Below are positions 1 through 6,804 of a stretch of 64,000 bases of DNA, piece after piece. Origin of the DNA: Massilia sp. NR 4-1 (lineage in GTDB: Bacteria > Pseudomonadota > Gammaproteobacteria > Burkholderiales > Burkholderiaceae_D); assembly GCF_001191005.1 (NCBI RefSeq), contig NZ_CP012201.1, forward strand, positions 4,092,001 through 4,156,000. Direction: 5' to 3'. The position numbers were made by a program, and so were the translations under genes. The notes under the pieces were generated by a model, which was given only the letters and a program-made list of their open reading frames with translations, had not been told where the DNA came from and did not search any database. The stretch's first letter is position 1. Each line of letters opens with the position of its first letter.

Positions 1-410
1 GCAAAACTTGAAAGATGGGAAGTGCCGGCATTAAACGGGCTTGCCAGGCAGAGCGTTCTTCCCAGCATGCCGGCCGCGCTTTTCAGATGGTCATCGAAAC
101 TCCCTTCAAACCCGGCCTTCTTCGCGCGAATATGCGTGCGTGCAGCGTCAAGCGTCTGCCTTAATAAGGCATGGTCGACAGCCGGATTGTCGTTGAGAGA
201 CATGCGCTCGACACCCAAACCGAGACGGCTCCGCTGGCCGGCATCGCTCTGGTATTTTTTCATCTGATCCGTCCGTTCCTCCATCCCCGTATCGGTGGTG
301 CAGCGCTTGGCGCGATTCGTCGGCGCCTGCTGACTGGCATTATGGGTCTGATCGATTTCCATCGATGTCGGATACGCAGAGCCGCTGCCTGATACGTTCA
401 AATTGTTCAT
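1..410 (-). CDS. Hypothetical protein, C-terminus cut off by window edge
   Basis: An open frame reads leftward from an ATG at 408-410 to base 1 without a stop, so at least 136 residues are present and the C-terminus lies outside. A GAGG sequence about 8 bases before the ATG is a good ribosome binding site. The N-terminus is polar and Ser/Thr/Asn/Gln rich, has no signal peptide or membrane segment, and is followed by a more charged, probably helical part with basic stretches. Base composition is visibly less GC-rich than the genes downstream. I do not recognise the family. A polar unstructured N-terminus is common in secreted effectors, but nothing here proves secretion. The next gene on the same strand is the ankyrin protein, about 200 bases upstream. 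Confidence 0.55.
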   Translation of the reverse strand, partial: MNNLNVSGSGSAYPTSMEIDQTHNASQQAPTNRAKRCTTDTGMEERTDQMKKYQSDAGQRSRLGLGVERMSLNDNPAVDHALLRQTLDAARTHIRAKKAGFEGSFDDHLKSAAGMLGRTLCLASPFNAGTSHLSSF

Positions 411-614
411 GGTTAGCCTCATCTGGAAAAGCAGAATCACCGCCCACCGTCAGGAGGGCGATACACGAAGCCCATACAGGGTCCTGCTGTTTAAGTGTCG
501 AGGCGGGAAATGCGGTTCCCTGTGACCACGGTGGACGAAGGCCAGACGCGGCGCAGGAGCGGGCCGGTGCGCGAAGGGCTCGCGGCTTTGCGCGCAGAGG
601 AGCGGTACGGCCGC

Positions 615-998
615 TCAGGCCGGATTACGGCGGCGCGCCAGCATGTCCAGGATGGCGAGCACGCCGCTGTCGCCCACTTCGCGCGCCACCTCGGCCGGGG
701 AGACGCCGTCGGCGTTTTGCACGGCCACATTGGCGCCGCGCAGCAACAGGAAGCGGAAGAATTCTTCGCTGCCTTCGCGGATCACGCGGAACAGCGGGGT
801 TTCGCCGGCGCCGCCCACGCTGTTGATGTCGGCGCCGTGCGCCAGCAGGGTGTCGATGGCGTCCTTGTTTTGCCAGGCGCTGGCGGCATGCACCGGCAGG
901 TCGCCGGAGACGGCGCGCATATTGACGTCGAGCTCCCGCCCCGCGAATTCGGGCAGGGTGGACACTTGCTGGAGCAACGCGGTCAGATCGTTCTTCAT
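615..998 (-). CDS. Small ankyrin-repeat protein
   Basis: A protein of 127 residues starting MKNDLTALLQQ. The ATG at 996-998 has GGAG just upstream, which is better supported than an in-frame start 57 bases further up. Ankyrin-type motifs are visible: GDLPVHAASA near residue 33, then DTLLAHGADINSV, GETPLFRVI, and FLLLRGANVAVQNADGVSPA, which is about three repeats. There is no signal peptide, so it is probably a cytosolic protein-protein interaction module. Short ankyrin proteins of this sort are often partners or immunity proteins of effectors, but no effector is identifiable beside it. The partial gene at the left edge lies downstream on the same strand. Confidence 0.8.
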   Translation of the reverse strand: MKNDLTALLQQVSTLPEFAGRELDVNMRAVSGDLPVHAASAWQNKDAIDTLLAHGADINSVGGAGETPLFRVIREGSEEFFRFLLLRGANVAVQNADGVSPAEVAREVGDSGVLAILDMLARRRNPA

Positions 999-1048
999 GG
1001 GATCTCCAGAAAAAGCCGGCACAACAATCGGTTTCGAAGGGATTAATA

Positions 1049-1064
1049 TTGCCAAATGGCAATT
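1049..1064. promoter_or_regulatory. Short inverted repeat upstream of ankyrin gene
   Basis: ATTGCC-AAAT-GGCAAT is a perfect 6-bp-arm inverted repeat about 50 bases upstream of the ankyrin gene start, in a locally AT-rich stretch. It could be an operator. The rest of 1065-1300 shows no gene I can support. Confidence 0.25.
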
Positions 1065-1312
1065 ATAGCCAAAAGTATTGGAGAGAATCTATCGAAAACT
1101 CACTCGACCATGATATTTGCTATGAACTCTCAAGCCACTGACTTGCAGGATGCCTGCGGTTCATGCGTATCATTATTGAAATGTTGAATTCCATAAGGAA
1201 ATAATCATTCCCGCTCTCTCAGAGGGAAACCGGGCGCCGCCGCGACGCAAGCGAGCACGGCGGACACACGGCTGGCGGCGCCCTTGTTCGGCTGCCGGGG
1301 CCATGCCAGTAT

Positions 1313-1334
1313 ATTGTCAAGACGTCTTGCCAAT
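1313..1334. promoter_or_regulatory. 22-bp near-perfect palindrome, candidate operator of the acyltransferase operon
   Basis: The sequence ATTGTCAAGAC / GTCTTGCCAAT is an inverted repeat with 11-base arms, one mismatch and no spacer. The core CAAGACGTCTTG (1318-1329) is perfectly palindromic. It lies about 95 bases upstream of the operon's first start codon, a position suited to a dimeric regulator. It has no U-tract and too little GC in the arms to be a terminator. No cognate regulator is encoded beside it. Confidence 0.45.
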
Positions 1335-1429
1335 TTTGCAGGATAGCGGCCGGCCCAGGCAGCCGGCCGCCGTCTATTTCTGTCCGCCGTGTCGCCGACC
1401 CGTCGCGGCTCTCTGAGGAGACTCCGGCC

Positions 1430-2221
1430 ATGACCCGCCCCCCGAACGCCGATACCGCCAGCGCCGCCGACCACGCCAGCGGCGCCATCCTGTCCCCGGA
1501 CGCCGACGTGCCGCCGCAGCAAGGCTTGCAGCGCGATGATTTCGAACAGGCCGCGAGCCAGCAGGAAACGCCCGATCTGGTGGGCGACGAGCAATTCTTC
1601 GGCATCCGCCTGGTCGACACGCCCGACGGGCGCAACAAGGCCAGCATGTTGATCAGCAAGATGTACGCCTGGCGCGGCCTGGAGGGCGACCATGGGCTGA
1701 CGGAAGACCCGAACCGGGTCACGCTGATGGCCCACCGCAAGGGCGAGCCGGTGGGCACGCTGACCCTGGGCCTGGATTCCACGCGCGGCCTGCTGGCGGA
1801 CCAACTGTTCCAGGAAGAGATCGACGCCTACCGCGCGCGCGGCGCGCGCGTCTGCGAGTTCATCAAGCTGGCCTTCGATATGGGCGGCCAGTCGCGCCCC
1901 TTCCTGGCGGCCCTGATCCACCTGGCCATGATGTATGCGCGCGATATCCACCAGTGCGACCAGCTGTTCATCGAAGTGACACCGCGCCACAGCGGCTTTT
2001 ATTCGCAGATGATGGGCTTCACCCAATTGGGCGACGCCAAGGTCAATCCGCGCGTCAATGTGCGCGGCGTGCTGATGCGCCTTGACCTGGCGTATATGAA
2101 GGAGCAGGTGGCGCTGTATGGCGGCAAGGGCGACCAGGCCGAGGGCGTGCGCTCCTTCTACCCGCTGTTCTTCTCGCCGCGCGAGGAAGCGGGCATTATC
2201 AACCGCTTGAAAACGATGTGA
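1430..2221 (+). CDS. FeeM-like N-acyl amino acid synthase (GNAT-fold acyltransferase)
   Basis: A 263-residue cytosolic protein. After a disordered, Ala/Pro/Gln-rich N-terminus of about 50 residues comes a domain resembling FeeM and autoinducer-synthase-like N-acyltransferases. A beta-strand pattern GEPVGTLTLGLDS lies near residue 105, an E-rich helix follows (LFQEEIDAYRARG), and then VCEFIKLAFD, which matches the E-x-x-x-L-A strand of this fold. The later HSGFYSQMMGF segment resembles the C-terminal substrate strand. Family members transfer acyl groups from acyl-ACP to an amino acid or amine; the substrate here cannot be read. GAGGAG about 10 bases upstream supports the ATG. The gene overlaps or abuts the ThiF gene (ATGTGATCATG), so the two are probably translationally coupled. 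A homoserine lactone synthase is less likely, since the canonical LuxI residues are not obvious. Confidence 0.7.
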   Translation: MTRPPNADTASAADHASGAILSPDADVPPQQGLQRDDFEQAASQQETPDLVGDEQFFGIRLVDTPDGRNKASMLISKMYAWRGLEGDHGLTEDPNRVTLMAHRKGEPVGTLTLGLDSTRGLLADQLFQEEIDAYRARGARVCEFIKLAFDMGGQSRPFLAALIHLAMMYARDIHQCDQLFIEVTPRHSGFYSQMMGFTQLGDAKVNPRVNVRGVLMRLDLAYMKEQVALYGGKGDQAEGVRSFYPLFFSPREEAGIINRLKTM

Positions 2222-2223
2222 TC

Positions 2224-3120
2224 ATGGCCGAATCCCACCAGCCCTCCCCCGCCTTCTCCTACGAGCAGGCGTTTTCCCGCAATATCGGCTGGCTCACCAC
2301 CGCCGAGCAGGCCGCGCTGCGCGGCAAGCGCGTGGCCATCGCCGGCTCGGGCGGCGTCGGCGGCTACCATCTGCTGACCCTGACCCGGCTGGGCGTGGGC
2401 GCCTTCCACCTGGCCGATTTCGACAGCTTCGACATCGTCAACTTCAACCGCCAGGCCGGCGCCTTCGTCTCGACCCTAGGCCAGCCCAAGGTCGAGGTGG
2501 TGGCGCGCATGGCGCGCGACATCAATCCGGAACTCAATCTCAAACTCTTCCCGCAGGGCGTGAACCAGGACAATCTGGGCGAGTTCCTCGACGGCGTGGA
2601 CGTGTATGTGGACGGCCTCGATTTCTTCGCCTTCGATGCGCGCCAGCGCACCTATGCCGAATGCGCGCGGCGCGGCATCCCGACCACCATGGTGGCGCCG
2701 CTGGGCATGGGCGCGGCCTGCCTGAACTTCCTGCCGGGGCAGATGACCTTCGAGGAATACTTCGGCTGGGGCGACCAGCCGGAACTGGAGAAAGCCTTGC
2801 GCTTCCTGGTCGGCCTGGCGCCGGCCGGCCTGCACCGGCCCTACCTGGTGGAACCGTCGGCGCTCAACCTGGCCGAACGGCGCGGCCCCTCGACCGATAT
2901 GGCCTGCCATCTGTGCGCCGGCGTGGCAGCGACCCAGGCGCTGAAGATGATGCTGGGACGCGGCAAGGTGCTGGCGGCGCCGCACGGCACGCATTACGAC
3001 GCCTACCGCGACAAGATGGTGCATACCTGGCGGCCCGGCGGCAACCGCCATCCGCTGCAGTGGCTGATGCTGCAGCTGGGACGGCGCAAATACGCCAAGC
3101 TGCTGGCGGAGCAGCCATGA
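2224..3120 (+). CDS. ThiF/MoeB/E1-like adenylyltransferase
   Basis: A 298-residue protein of the ThiF/HesA/MoeB (E1-like) superfamily. The ATP-binding loop GSGGVG is at residues 41-46, an acidic DFD at 66-68, NFNRQ at 73-77 and a conserved Lys at 89, which together form the usual adenylation site. A second acidic pair (DGLD) is at 130-133. A single CxxC (Cys228 and Cys231) is present where classical members bind zinc with two such pairs. The family adenylates a C-terminal carboxylate, for example of a ubiquitin-like protein or peptide. No such small partner is seen here, so the target may be the N-acyl amino acid made by the upstream enzyme (inference). Start: ATG 2224 is preferred; a GTG at 2218 is in frame. 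Its stop overlaps the next start as ATGA. Confidence 0.8.
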   Translation: MAESHQPSPAFSYEQAFSRNIGWLTTAEQAALRGKRVAIAGSGGVGGYHLLTLTRLGVGAFHLADFDSFDIVNFNRQAGAFVSTLGQPKVEVVARMARDINPELNLKLFPQGVNQDNLGEFLDGVDVYVDGLDFFAFDARQRTYAECARRGIPTTMVAPLGMGAACLNFLPGQMTFEEYFGWGDQPELEKALRFLVGLAPAGLHRPYLVEPSALNLAERRGPSTDMACHLCAGVAATQALKMMLGRGKVLAAPHGTHYDAYRDKMVHTWRPGGNRHPLQWLMLQLGRRKYAKLLAEQP

Positions 3121-4193
3121 GCGCGCCGCGCATCATCGAGCAGATCCTCGACCTGGCGCGCTGGGCGCCCAGCGGCGACAATGTGCAGACGCACCGCTTC
3201 GAAATCCTCGACGAGCAGCATGTGCGCATCCACGCCAGCGACACCAGCGCCCATTGCGTCTACGACCTGGATGGCCACGCCAGCCAGATCGCTTTCGGCG
3301 CGCTGCTGGAAACCATGGCCATCGCCGCCAGCGAGCATGGCTGGCGCATGGACTTTACGCGCCAGCAGCGCGCGCCCGCATTCGACAGCGAGCTGATTTT
3401 CGACGTGGCGTTCACGCCCCAGCCCGGCCTGCAGCCCGATGTGCTGATCCCCAGCATCGCGGTGCGCGCCGTGCAGCGCCGCGCCATGCGCACCCGGCCG
3501 CTGTCGCCGGCCGAGAAGCAGGCGATGGAAGCGGCCGCCGGACCGGGCTACCGCATCCGCTGGCTGGAAACGCCGGGCGAGCGCTGGCAGGCGGCGCAGC
3601 TGATGTTCCACAACGCCAAGCTGCGCCTGACCATGCCGGAAGCGTTCGAGGTGCACCGCCGCATCATCCACTGGGGCGTGTCGCACAGCGAAGACCGCGT
3701 GCCGGACCAGGCCCTGGGCGTGGATGCCCTGACCCTGCGCCTGATGAAATGGGCCATGTCCAGCAACTGGGGCCGCATGGCGACCATGAACACCCTGTTC
3801 GGCACCTGGCTGCCGCGCCTGCAGATGGACTTGCTGCCCGGCCTGCTGTGCGGCGCCCATTTCGTGCTGCAGGCGCGCCAGCCGCTGCGCAGCATCGACG
3901 ACCATGTGGCGGCCGGGCGCGCCGTACAGCGCTTCTGGCTGACCCTAACCAGGCTCGGCCTGTTCATGCAACCGGAAATGACACCGCTGATCTTTGCCCG
4001 CTACATCGCCGAAGGCCGCCCCTTCACGCGCGAGGCCGCGGTGCAGGCGCGCGCCGAGCGCCTGCGTCCGCAGGCCGTGGAATTAATGGGCGGAGAAAAT
4101 GCCAACGCGGTATTTATCGGCCGCCTCGGCGCCGGACCGGCACCAGCCGCGCGTGCCGTGCGCAAACCCCTGGCGGAATTAATGCTGCGCTGA
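3117..4193 (+). CDS. Nitroreductase-family flavoprotein
   Basis: A protein of 358 residues, longer than simple nitroreductases (about 200). The N-terminal motif ARWAPSGDNVQ (residues 14-24) matches the FMN-binding R-x-A-P-S-x-x-N-x-Q signature. A second stretch near residue 120 (SIAVRAVQRRAMRTRPLS) resembles the repeated FMN-contact segment of long Acg-type members. The start overlaps the ThiF stop codon (ATGA) and has GGAG 9 bases upstream, so it is the third gene of one operon. In azoline/azole peptide biosynthesis an E1-like protein and a flavin dehydrogenase of this superfamily act in sequence, which is a suggestive parallel for the present pair but not evidence of the product. Acg-like flavin storage is the main alternative. 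A terminator follows at 4228. Confidence 0.75.
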   Translation: MSAPRIIEQILDLARWAPSGDNVQTHRFEILDEQHVRIHASDTSAHCVYDLDGHASQIAFGALLETMAIAASEHGWRMDFTRQQRAPAFDSELIFDVAFTPQPGLQPDVLIPSIAVRAVQRRAMRTRPLSPAEKQAMEAAAGPGYRIRWLETPGERWQAAQLMFHNAKLRLTMPEAFEVHRRIIHWGVSHSEDRVPDQALGVDALTLRLMKWAMSSNWGRMATMNTLFGTWLPRLQMDLLPGLLCGAHFVLQARQPLRSIDDHVAAGRAVQRFWLTLTRLGLFMQPEMTPLIFARYIAEGRPFTREAAVQARAERLRPQAVELMGGENANAVFIGRLGAGPAPAARAVRKPLAELMLR

Positions 4194-4227
4194 GCCGCTA
4201 TTCAAAACCTGATTTTCTCTCATGCTG

Positions 4228-4261
4228 GCCGGGATTAATTGCAGATTAATTCCGGCTTTTT
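4228..4261 (+). terminator. Rho-independent terminator of the acyltransferase-ThiF-nitroreductase operon
   Basis: The stem GCCGGGATTAAT / ATTAATTCCGGC has 12-base arms with one G-T pair and a 5-base loop, followed by TTTTT. It sits 35 bases after the nitroreductase stop codon and separates this operon from the PEP-CTERM genes. Confidence 0.8.
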
Positions 4262-4323
4262 CGCGTCCCATCCCAGTCACTTCCGCAGTGCAAGAAAACG
4301 TGTCATTTGATGCAATATTAAGC

Positions 4324-4342
4324 AACTTACAATGTGCAAGTT
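4324..4342. promoter_or_regulatory. Inverted repeat with TGCAAGTT, candidate activator site
   Basis: AACTTACA-ATG-TGCAAGTT has 8-base arms with one mismatch and lies about 130 bases upstream of the sigma-54 promoter, a usual distance for an enhancer-binding protein. TGCAAGTT recurs twice upstream of the second PEP-CTERM gene (5529-5536 and 5585-5592). The stretch 4262-4580 is AT-rich and contains only these regulatory signals. Confidence 0.45.
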
Positions 4343-4435
4343 ATTGATTTTCAAGAGAAAAGTTAAAAAATGGATGTCGGATAACTTTACACTTAATGCC
4401 ATAGTGCATTTATTACCAAAGTGAAAGCCAGTGCC

Positions 4436-4483
4436 AAGTCTTTGTTTTCAATAGAATAACATCATAGTGGCATAGGAATTGCT
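4436..4483 (+). promoter_or_regulatory. Sigma-54 promoter of PEP-CTERM gene 1, with conserved upstream element
   Basis: TGGCATAGGAATTGCT at 4468-4483 matches the sigma-54 consensus, with GG (4469-4470) and GC (4481-4482) separated by exactly 10 bases. A 17-bp element AAGTCTTTGTTTTCAAT (4436-4452) lies 16 bases before the GG. The same element with one change occurs at the same distance before the second PEP-CTERM gene. Transcription would start near 4494, giving a leader of about 90 bases. Known biology: PEP-CTERM genes in related bacteria depend on RpoN and the PrsK/PrsR two-component pair. Confidence 0.8.
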
Positions 4484-4582
4484 TAAGACTATTGGCGACA
4501 CTGCGTCAGGGACGTCACAAAACTTTATCTCTCATCGGATAAATATCTTTTCAATACTCACGCATAATCACTGGAGATATAC

Positions 4583-5407
4583 ATGCAAGCCCTCACCAAA
4601 CGAATCCGCGTCCTGGCCGCGCATGCACTGGTCGCCGCCGGCGCCCTGGCAGCCTTCGACGCAGCGGCCGCCCCGGTCTTCACCGTCAACCCCAATGCCA
4701 ACGGCGGCGTCCTGACCAATAACGGCGGCTCCTTCCAGGCCACGGCGATCAACGGCTTCTCTTCGAACCGTATCGTCAACACCAGCGGCACCAATTACAC
4801 CGCTGACGGCTACATCGTCTTCAACGGCTTCTCGCTGAACAGCGTGCCGGTGTCGACCTCGCTGAGCCGCATTAACCTGGACTACGGCCTGTACGCCACC
4901 TTCACCCAAACCTTCAACTGCTCCGGCATTCTGGCCCCGGGCGTGAAGTGCCAACCGACCTCGCTGACGCTGGACCTGTACGGCGATCCAGGCAACGACA
5001 ACAGCTATCAGGTGGCGTCCGTGGCGGCCGATCCGACCGTGACCAAGATCGGCGCCCAGGTGCTGCTAGCCTCGGCCAATGTGGTGTATGAAGGCGAAGG
5101 CGGCCTGAGCGAGCAAGGCGGCGCCTACCAGAACGTGAACATGAACTGGCTGATGACGGCCGAAGGCAAAAACTACTTCGCCGCGCCGATCCCCTTCTAC
5201 TCGGCTTCCTTCGCAGCCTTCAACAACACCTCGCAGGGCCTGACCTGCGACGTGGCCAATTGCAACGGCGCCAAAATCGTCGCCATCACGTCCGAAGCCG
5301 GCATCCTGGACTTCAACGGCAAACGCGTGCCGGAACCAGGCGCCCTGGCCCTGCTGGGCATCGGCCTGATGGGTCTGATCGCCGCCCGCCGCAAAAGCCT
5401 GATCTGA
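4583..5407 (+). CDS. PEP-CTERM sorting-domain protein, PepA-like (copy 1)
   Basis: A 274-residue exported protein. An N-terminal signal peptide ends near Ala-Ala-Ala at about residue 29. The mature part is Asn/Gly/Ser rich, with the segments GYIVFNGFSLN, LDYGLYATF and LTLDLYGDPGNDNSY, which recall flocculation-associated PEP-CTERM proteins (PepA). The C-terminus carries VPEPG near residue 251, a hydrophobic helix and a short basic tail (AARRKS), the recognition signal for exosortase. Two cysteine pairs (around Cys113/Cys122 and Cys218/Cys223) may form disulfides. GGAG lies 9 bases upstream of the ATG. It is a paralogue of the next gene, with its own sigma-54 promoter and terminator. Exosortase and the matrix polysaccharide genes are not in this window. 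Likely role: surface or matrix protein in aggregation (inference). Confidence 0.88.
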   Translation: MQALTKRIRVLAAHALVAAGALAAFDAAAAPVFTVNPNANGGVLTNNGGSFQATAINGFSSNRIVNTSGTNYTADGYIVFNGFSLNSVPVSTSLSRINLDYGLYATFTQTFNCSGILAPGVKCQPTSLTLDLYGDPGNDNSYQVASVAADPTVTKIGAQVLLASANVVYEGEGGLSEQGGAYQNVNMNWLMTAEGKNYFAAPIPFYSASFAAFNNTSQGLTCDVANCNGAKIVAITSEAGILDFNGKRVPEPGALALLGIGLMGLIAARRKSLI

Positions 5408-5426
5408 TCGTCCGAGCGCAGGCCAT

Positions 5427-5475
5427 ACGGCCCGCAGCACGCCTTGCACGGCGGCTGCGGGCCGTTTGTTTTTTT
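5427..5475 (+). terminator. Rho-independent terminator of PEP-CTERM gene 1
   Basis: ACGGCCCGCAGC pairs perfectly with GCTGCGGGCCGT (12 base pairs, 15-base loop), followed by TTTGTTTTTTT. It lies 20 bases after the stop codon, so the second PEP-CTERM gene must be transcribed from its own promoter. Confidence 0.85.
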
Positions 5476-5528
5476 GCCCGCCGCCTCCTGCTTTCGCCCT
5501 GCAAGCCTTTGATTTCAAAGGTGAAAAA

Positions 5529-5646
5529 TGCAAGTTACTGCCGGAAATATTTACACGCTTTGAGCAAAATCAAACATAGCAAAATGCAAGTTTTCCCTAA
5601 GTCATTGTTTTCAATCATGCCAGCTGAGCTAGGCATTCAAATTGCT
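5529..5646 (+). promoter_or_regulatory. Sigma-54 promoter region of PEP-CTERM gene 2
   Basis: AGGCATTCAAATTGCT at 5631-5646 has GG and GC with the required 10-base gap. AAGTCATTGTTTTCAAT at 5599-5615 is the same 17-bp element as before gene 1, at the same distance from GG. Two direct copies of TGCAAGTT (5529-5536 and 5585-5592) lie further up. The layout matches a shared enhancer-binding activator such as PrsR. Confidence 0.8.
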
Positions 5647-5712
5647 TAAAATAAATCGTGGCCCGGCAGCACAACAGCCATTGGCAATCCGAGGGATCCC
5701 TGTATTGGAGGC

Positions 5713-6543
5713 ATGATGCCGATCTCATCCAAACGCATCCACGTCCTGGCCACGGCCGTCCTGCTGGCGGCAGCCACCAGCGCTGCCGCCGCACCGGTCT
5801 TCACCGTCAACCCCGGCAAGAATAACGGCCTGCTGAGCAAGGCCGGCAAGGCCTTCGAGGCCAGCGCCCTGAACGGTTTTTCCTCCAACCGCATTGCGCA
5901 TACGGGCCAGGGCAACCACTACACCTCGGACGGCTATATCGTCTTCAACGGCTTTTCGCTCAACAGCATGCCGGTCTCGACCGCGCTAAGCCGGGTCAAT
6001 CTGGACTATGGCCTGTACGCCACCTTCCACCAAAGCTTCAACTGCGACGGCCTGCTGGCGCCGGGCGTACGCTGCCAGCCGACCGCGCTGACCCTGGACC
6101 TGTACGCCGACCCGGACAACGACAACAGCTATACGGTCGCCACGCTGGCGTCCGCCGCCCGCGTCGGCACCAAGGGCGCGCAGATTCTGCTGGCCTCGGC
6201 CAACGCCATGCTGGCCGGCGTGGCGGGACTGGACAGCATGGGCGGGGCGTTCGAGAACGTGTCGATGAGCTGGCTGCTGAGCGCGGCCGGCAAGGAGTAT
6301 TTCGCGGGCAGCCAACCGTTCTATCGGATGGCCAACGCCGCCTTCAACAATACGGCGCAAGGCCTGCAATGCGATACGGCCAGGTGCAAGGGCGCGCGCG
6401 TGGTCGCGATTACCTCGGAAACGGGGATTCTGGACTTCCAGCAGAAAGTGCCGGAGCCGGGCGGGCTGGCCTTGCTGGGCATCGGCCTGATGGGGATGGG
6501 ACTGGTGCGGCGCCGTTTCAGCGCGATTGCAGGCGGCTCATGA
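5713..6543 (+). CDS. PEP-CTERM sorting-domain protein, PepA-like (copy 2)
   Basis: A 276-residue paralogue of the preceding gene, collinear over its whole length: signal peptide, APVFTVNP at the mature N-terminus, GYIVFNGFSLNSMPVST, LDYGLYATFHQSFNC, LTLDLYADPDNDNSY and LDFQQKVPEPGG. It ends in the exosortase signal (VPEPG, hydrophobic helix, then VRRRF). GGAGG lies immediately before two consecutive ATGs at 5713 and 5716; spacing favours the second, which would shorten the protein by one residue. Duplication followed by modest divergence, with both promoters conserved, suggests both copies are used. No terminator is obvious directly after it. The minus-strand small frame at 6518-6616 overlaps its 3' end. 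Confidence 0.88.
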   Translation: MMPISSKRIHVLATAVLLAAATSAAAAPVFTVNPGKNNGLLSKAGKAFEASALNGFSSNRIAHTGQGNHYTSDGYIVFNGFSLNSMPVSTALSRVNLDYGLYATFHQSFNCDGLLAPGVRCQPTALTLDLYADPDNDNSYTVATLASAARVGTKGAQILLASANAMLAGVAGLDSMGGAFENVSMSWLLSAAGKEYFAGSQPFYRMANAAFNNTAQGLQCDTARCKGARVVAITSETGILDFQQKVPEPGGLALLGIGLMGMGLVRRRFSAIAGGS

Positions 6544-6616
6544 GGGTGAGGAAGGCATACAGGCCCAGTCCGAGGCAGGCGCAAACGATGAGGATGGAGT
6601 ACAGCAGTTCAGTCAT
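6518..6616 (-). CDS. Possible 32-residue single-pass membrane peptide
   Basis: An ATG at 6614-6616 opens a frame encoding MTELLYSILIVCACLGLGLY and ending MSRLQSR, then TGA. It has one hydrophobic helix of about 22 residues with a basic C-terminal end, typical of small membrane proteins. The ribosome binding site is weak (GGAACAAGA). The frame overlaps the last 26 bases of the PEP-CTERM gene on the other strand and lies after the terminator of the serine hydrolase gene, so it would need its own promoter. It may be a chance frame. Confidence 0.35.
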   Translation of the reverse strand: MTELLYSILIVCACLGLGLYAFLTLMSRLQSR

Positions 6617-6758
6617 TCTTGTTCCGTGAATAGGCAAAACAGGGCGCGGCGGCGGCCTGCTTGTGCGAAGGCAATATTATGCTGCATTTGCACATGAAGA
6701 AGTCTATCGGAAATCCACATTTTCTTGCGTTCCGCTGGTTTTTCTTATTGCAATGCGC

Positions 6759-6785
6759 AAAAAAAGGGCCGCACGGGCGGCCCTT
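6759..6785 (-). terminator. Terminator of the peptidase-serine hydrolase operon
   Basis: AAGGGCCGC (6764-6772) pairs with GCGGCCCTT (6777-6785) around a 4-base loop. On the minus strand the stem is followed by a run of T (A at 6759-6765 on the plus strand), 20 bases after the serine hydrolase stop codon. Confidence 0.85.
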
Positions 6786-6804
6786 GATGCCATTCCACTA
6801 ATTT

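Noticed and set aside
1058..1072. Possible sigma-54 promoter TGGCAATTATAGCC
   Set aside because: The GG to GC gap is 8 bases, not 10.
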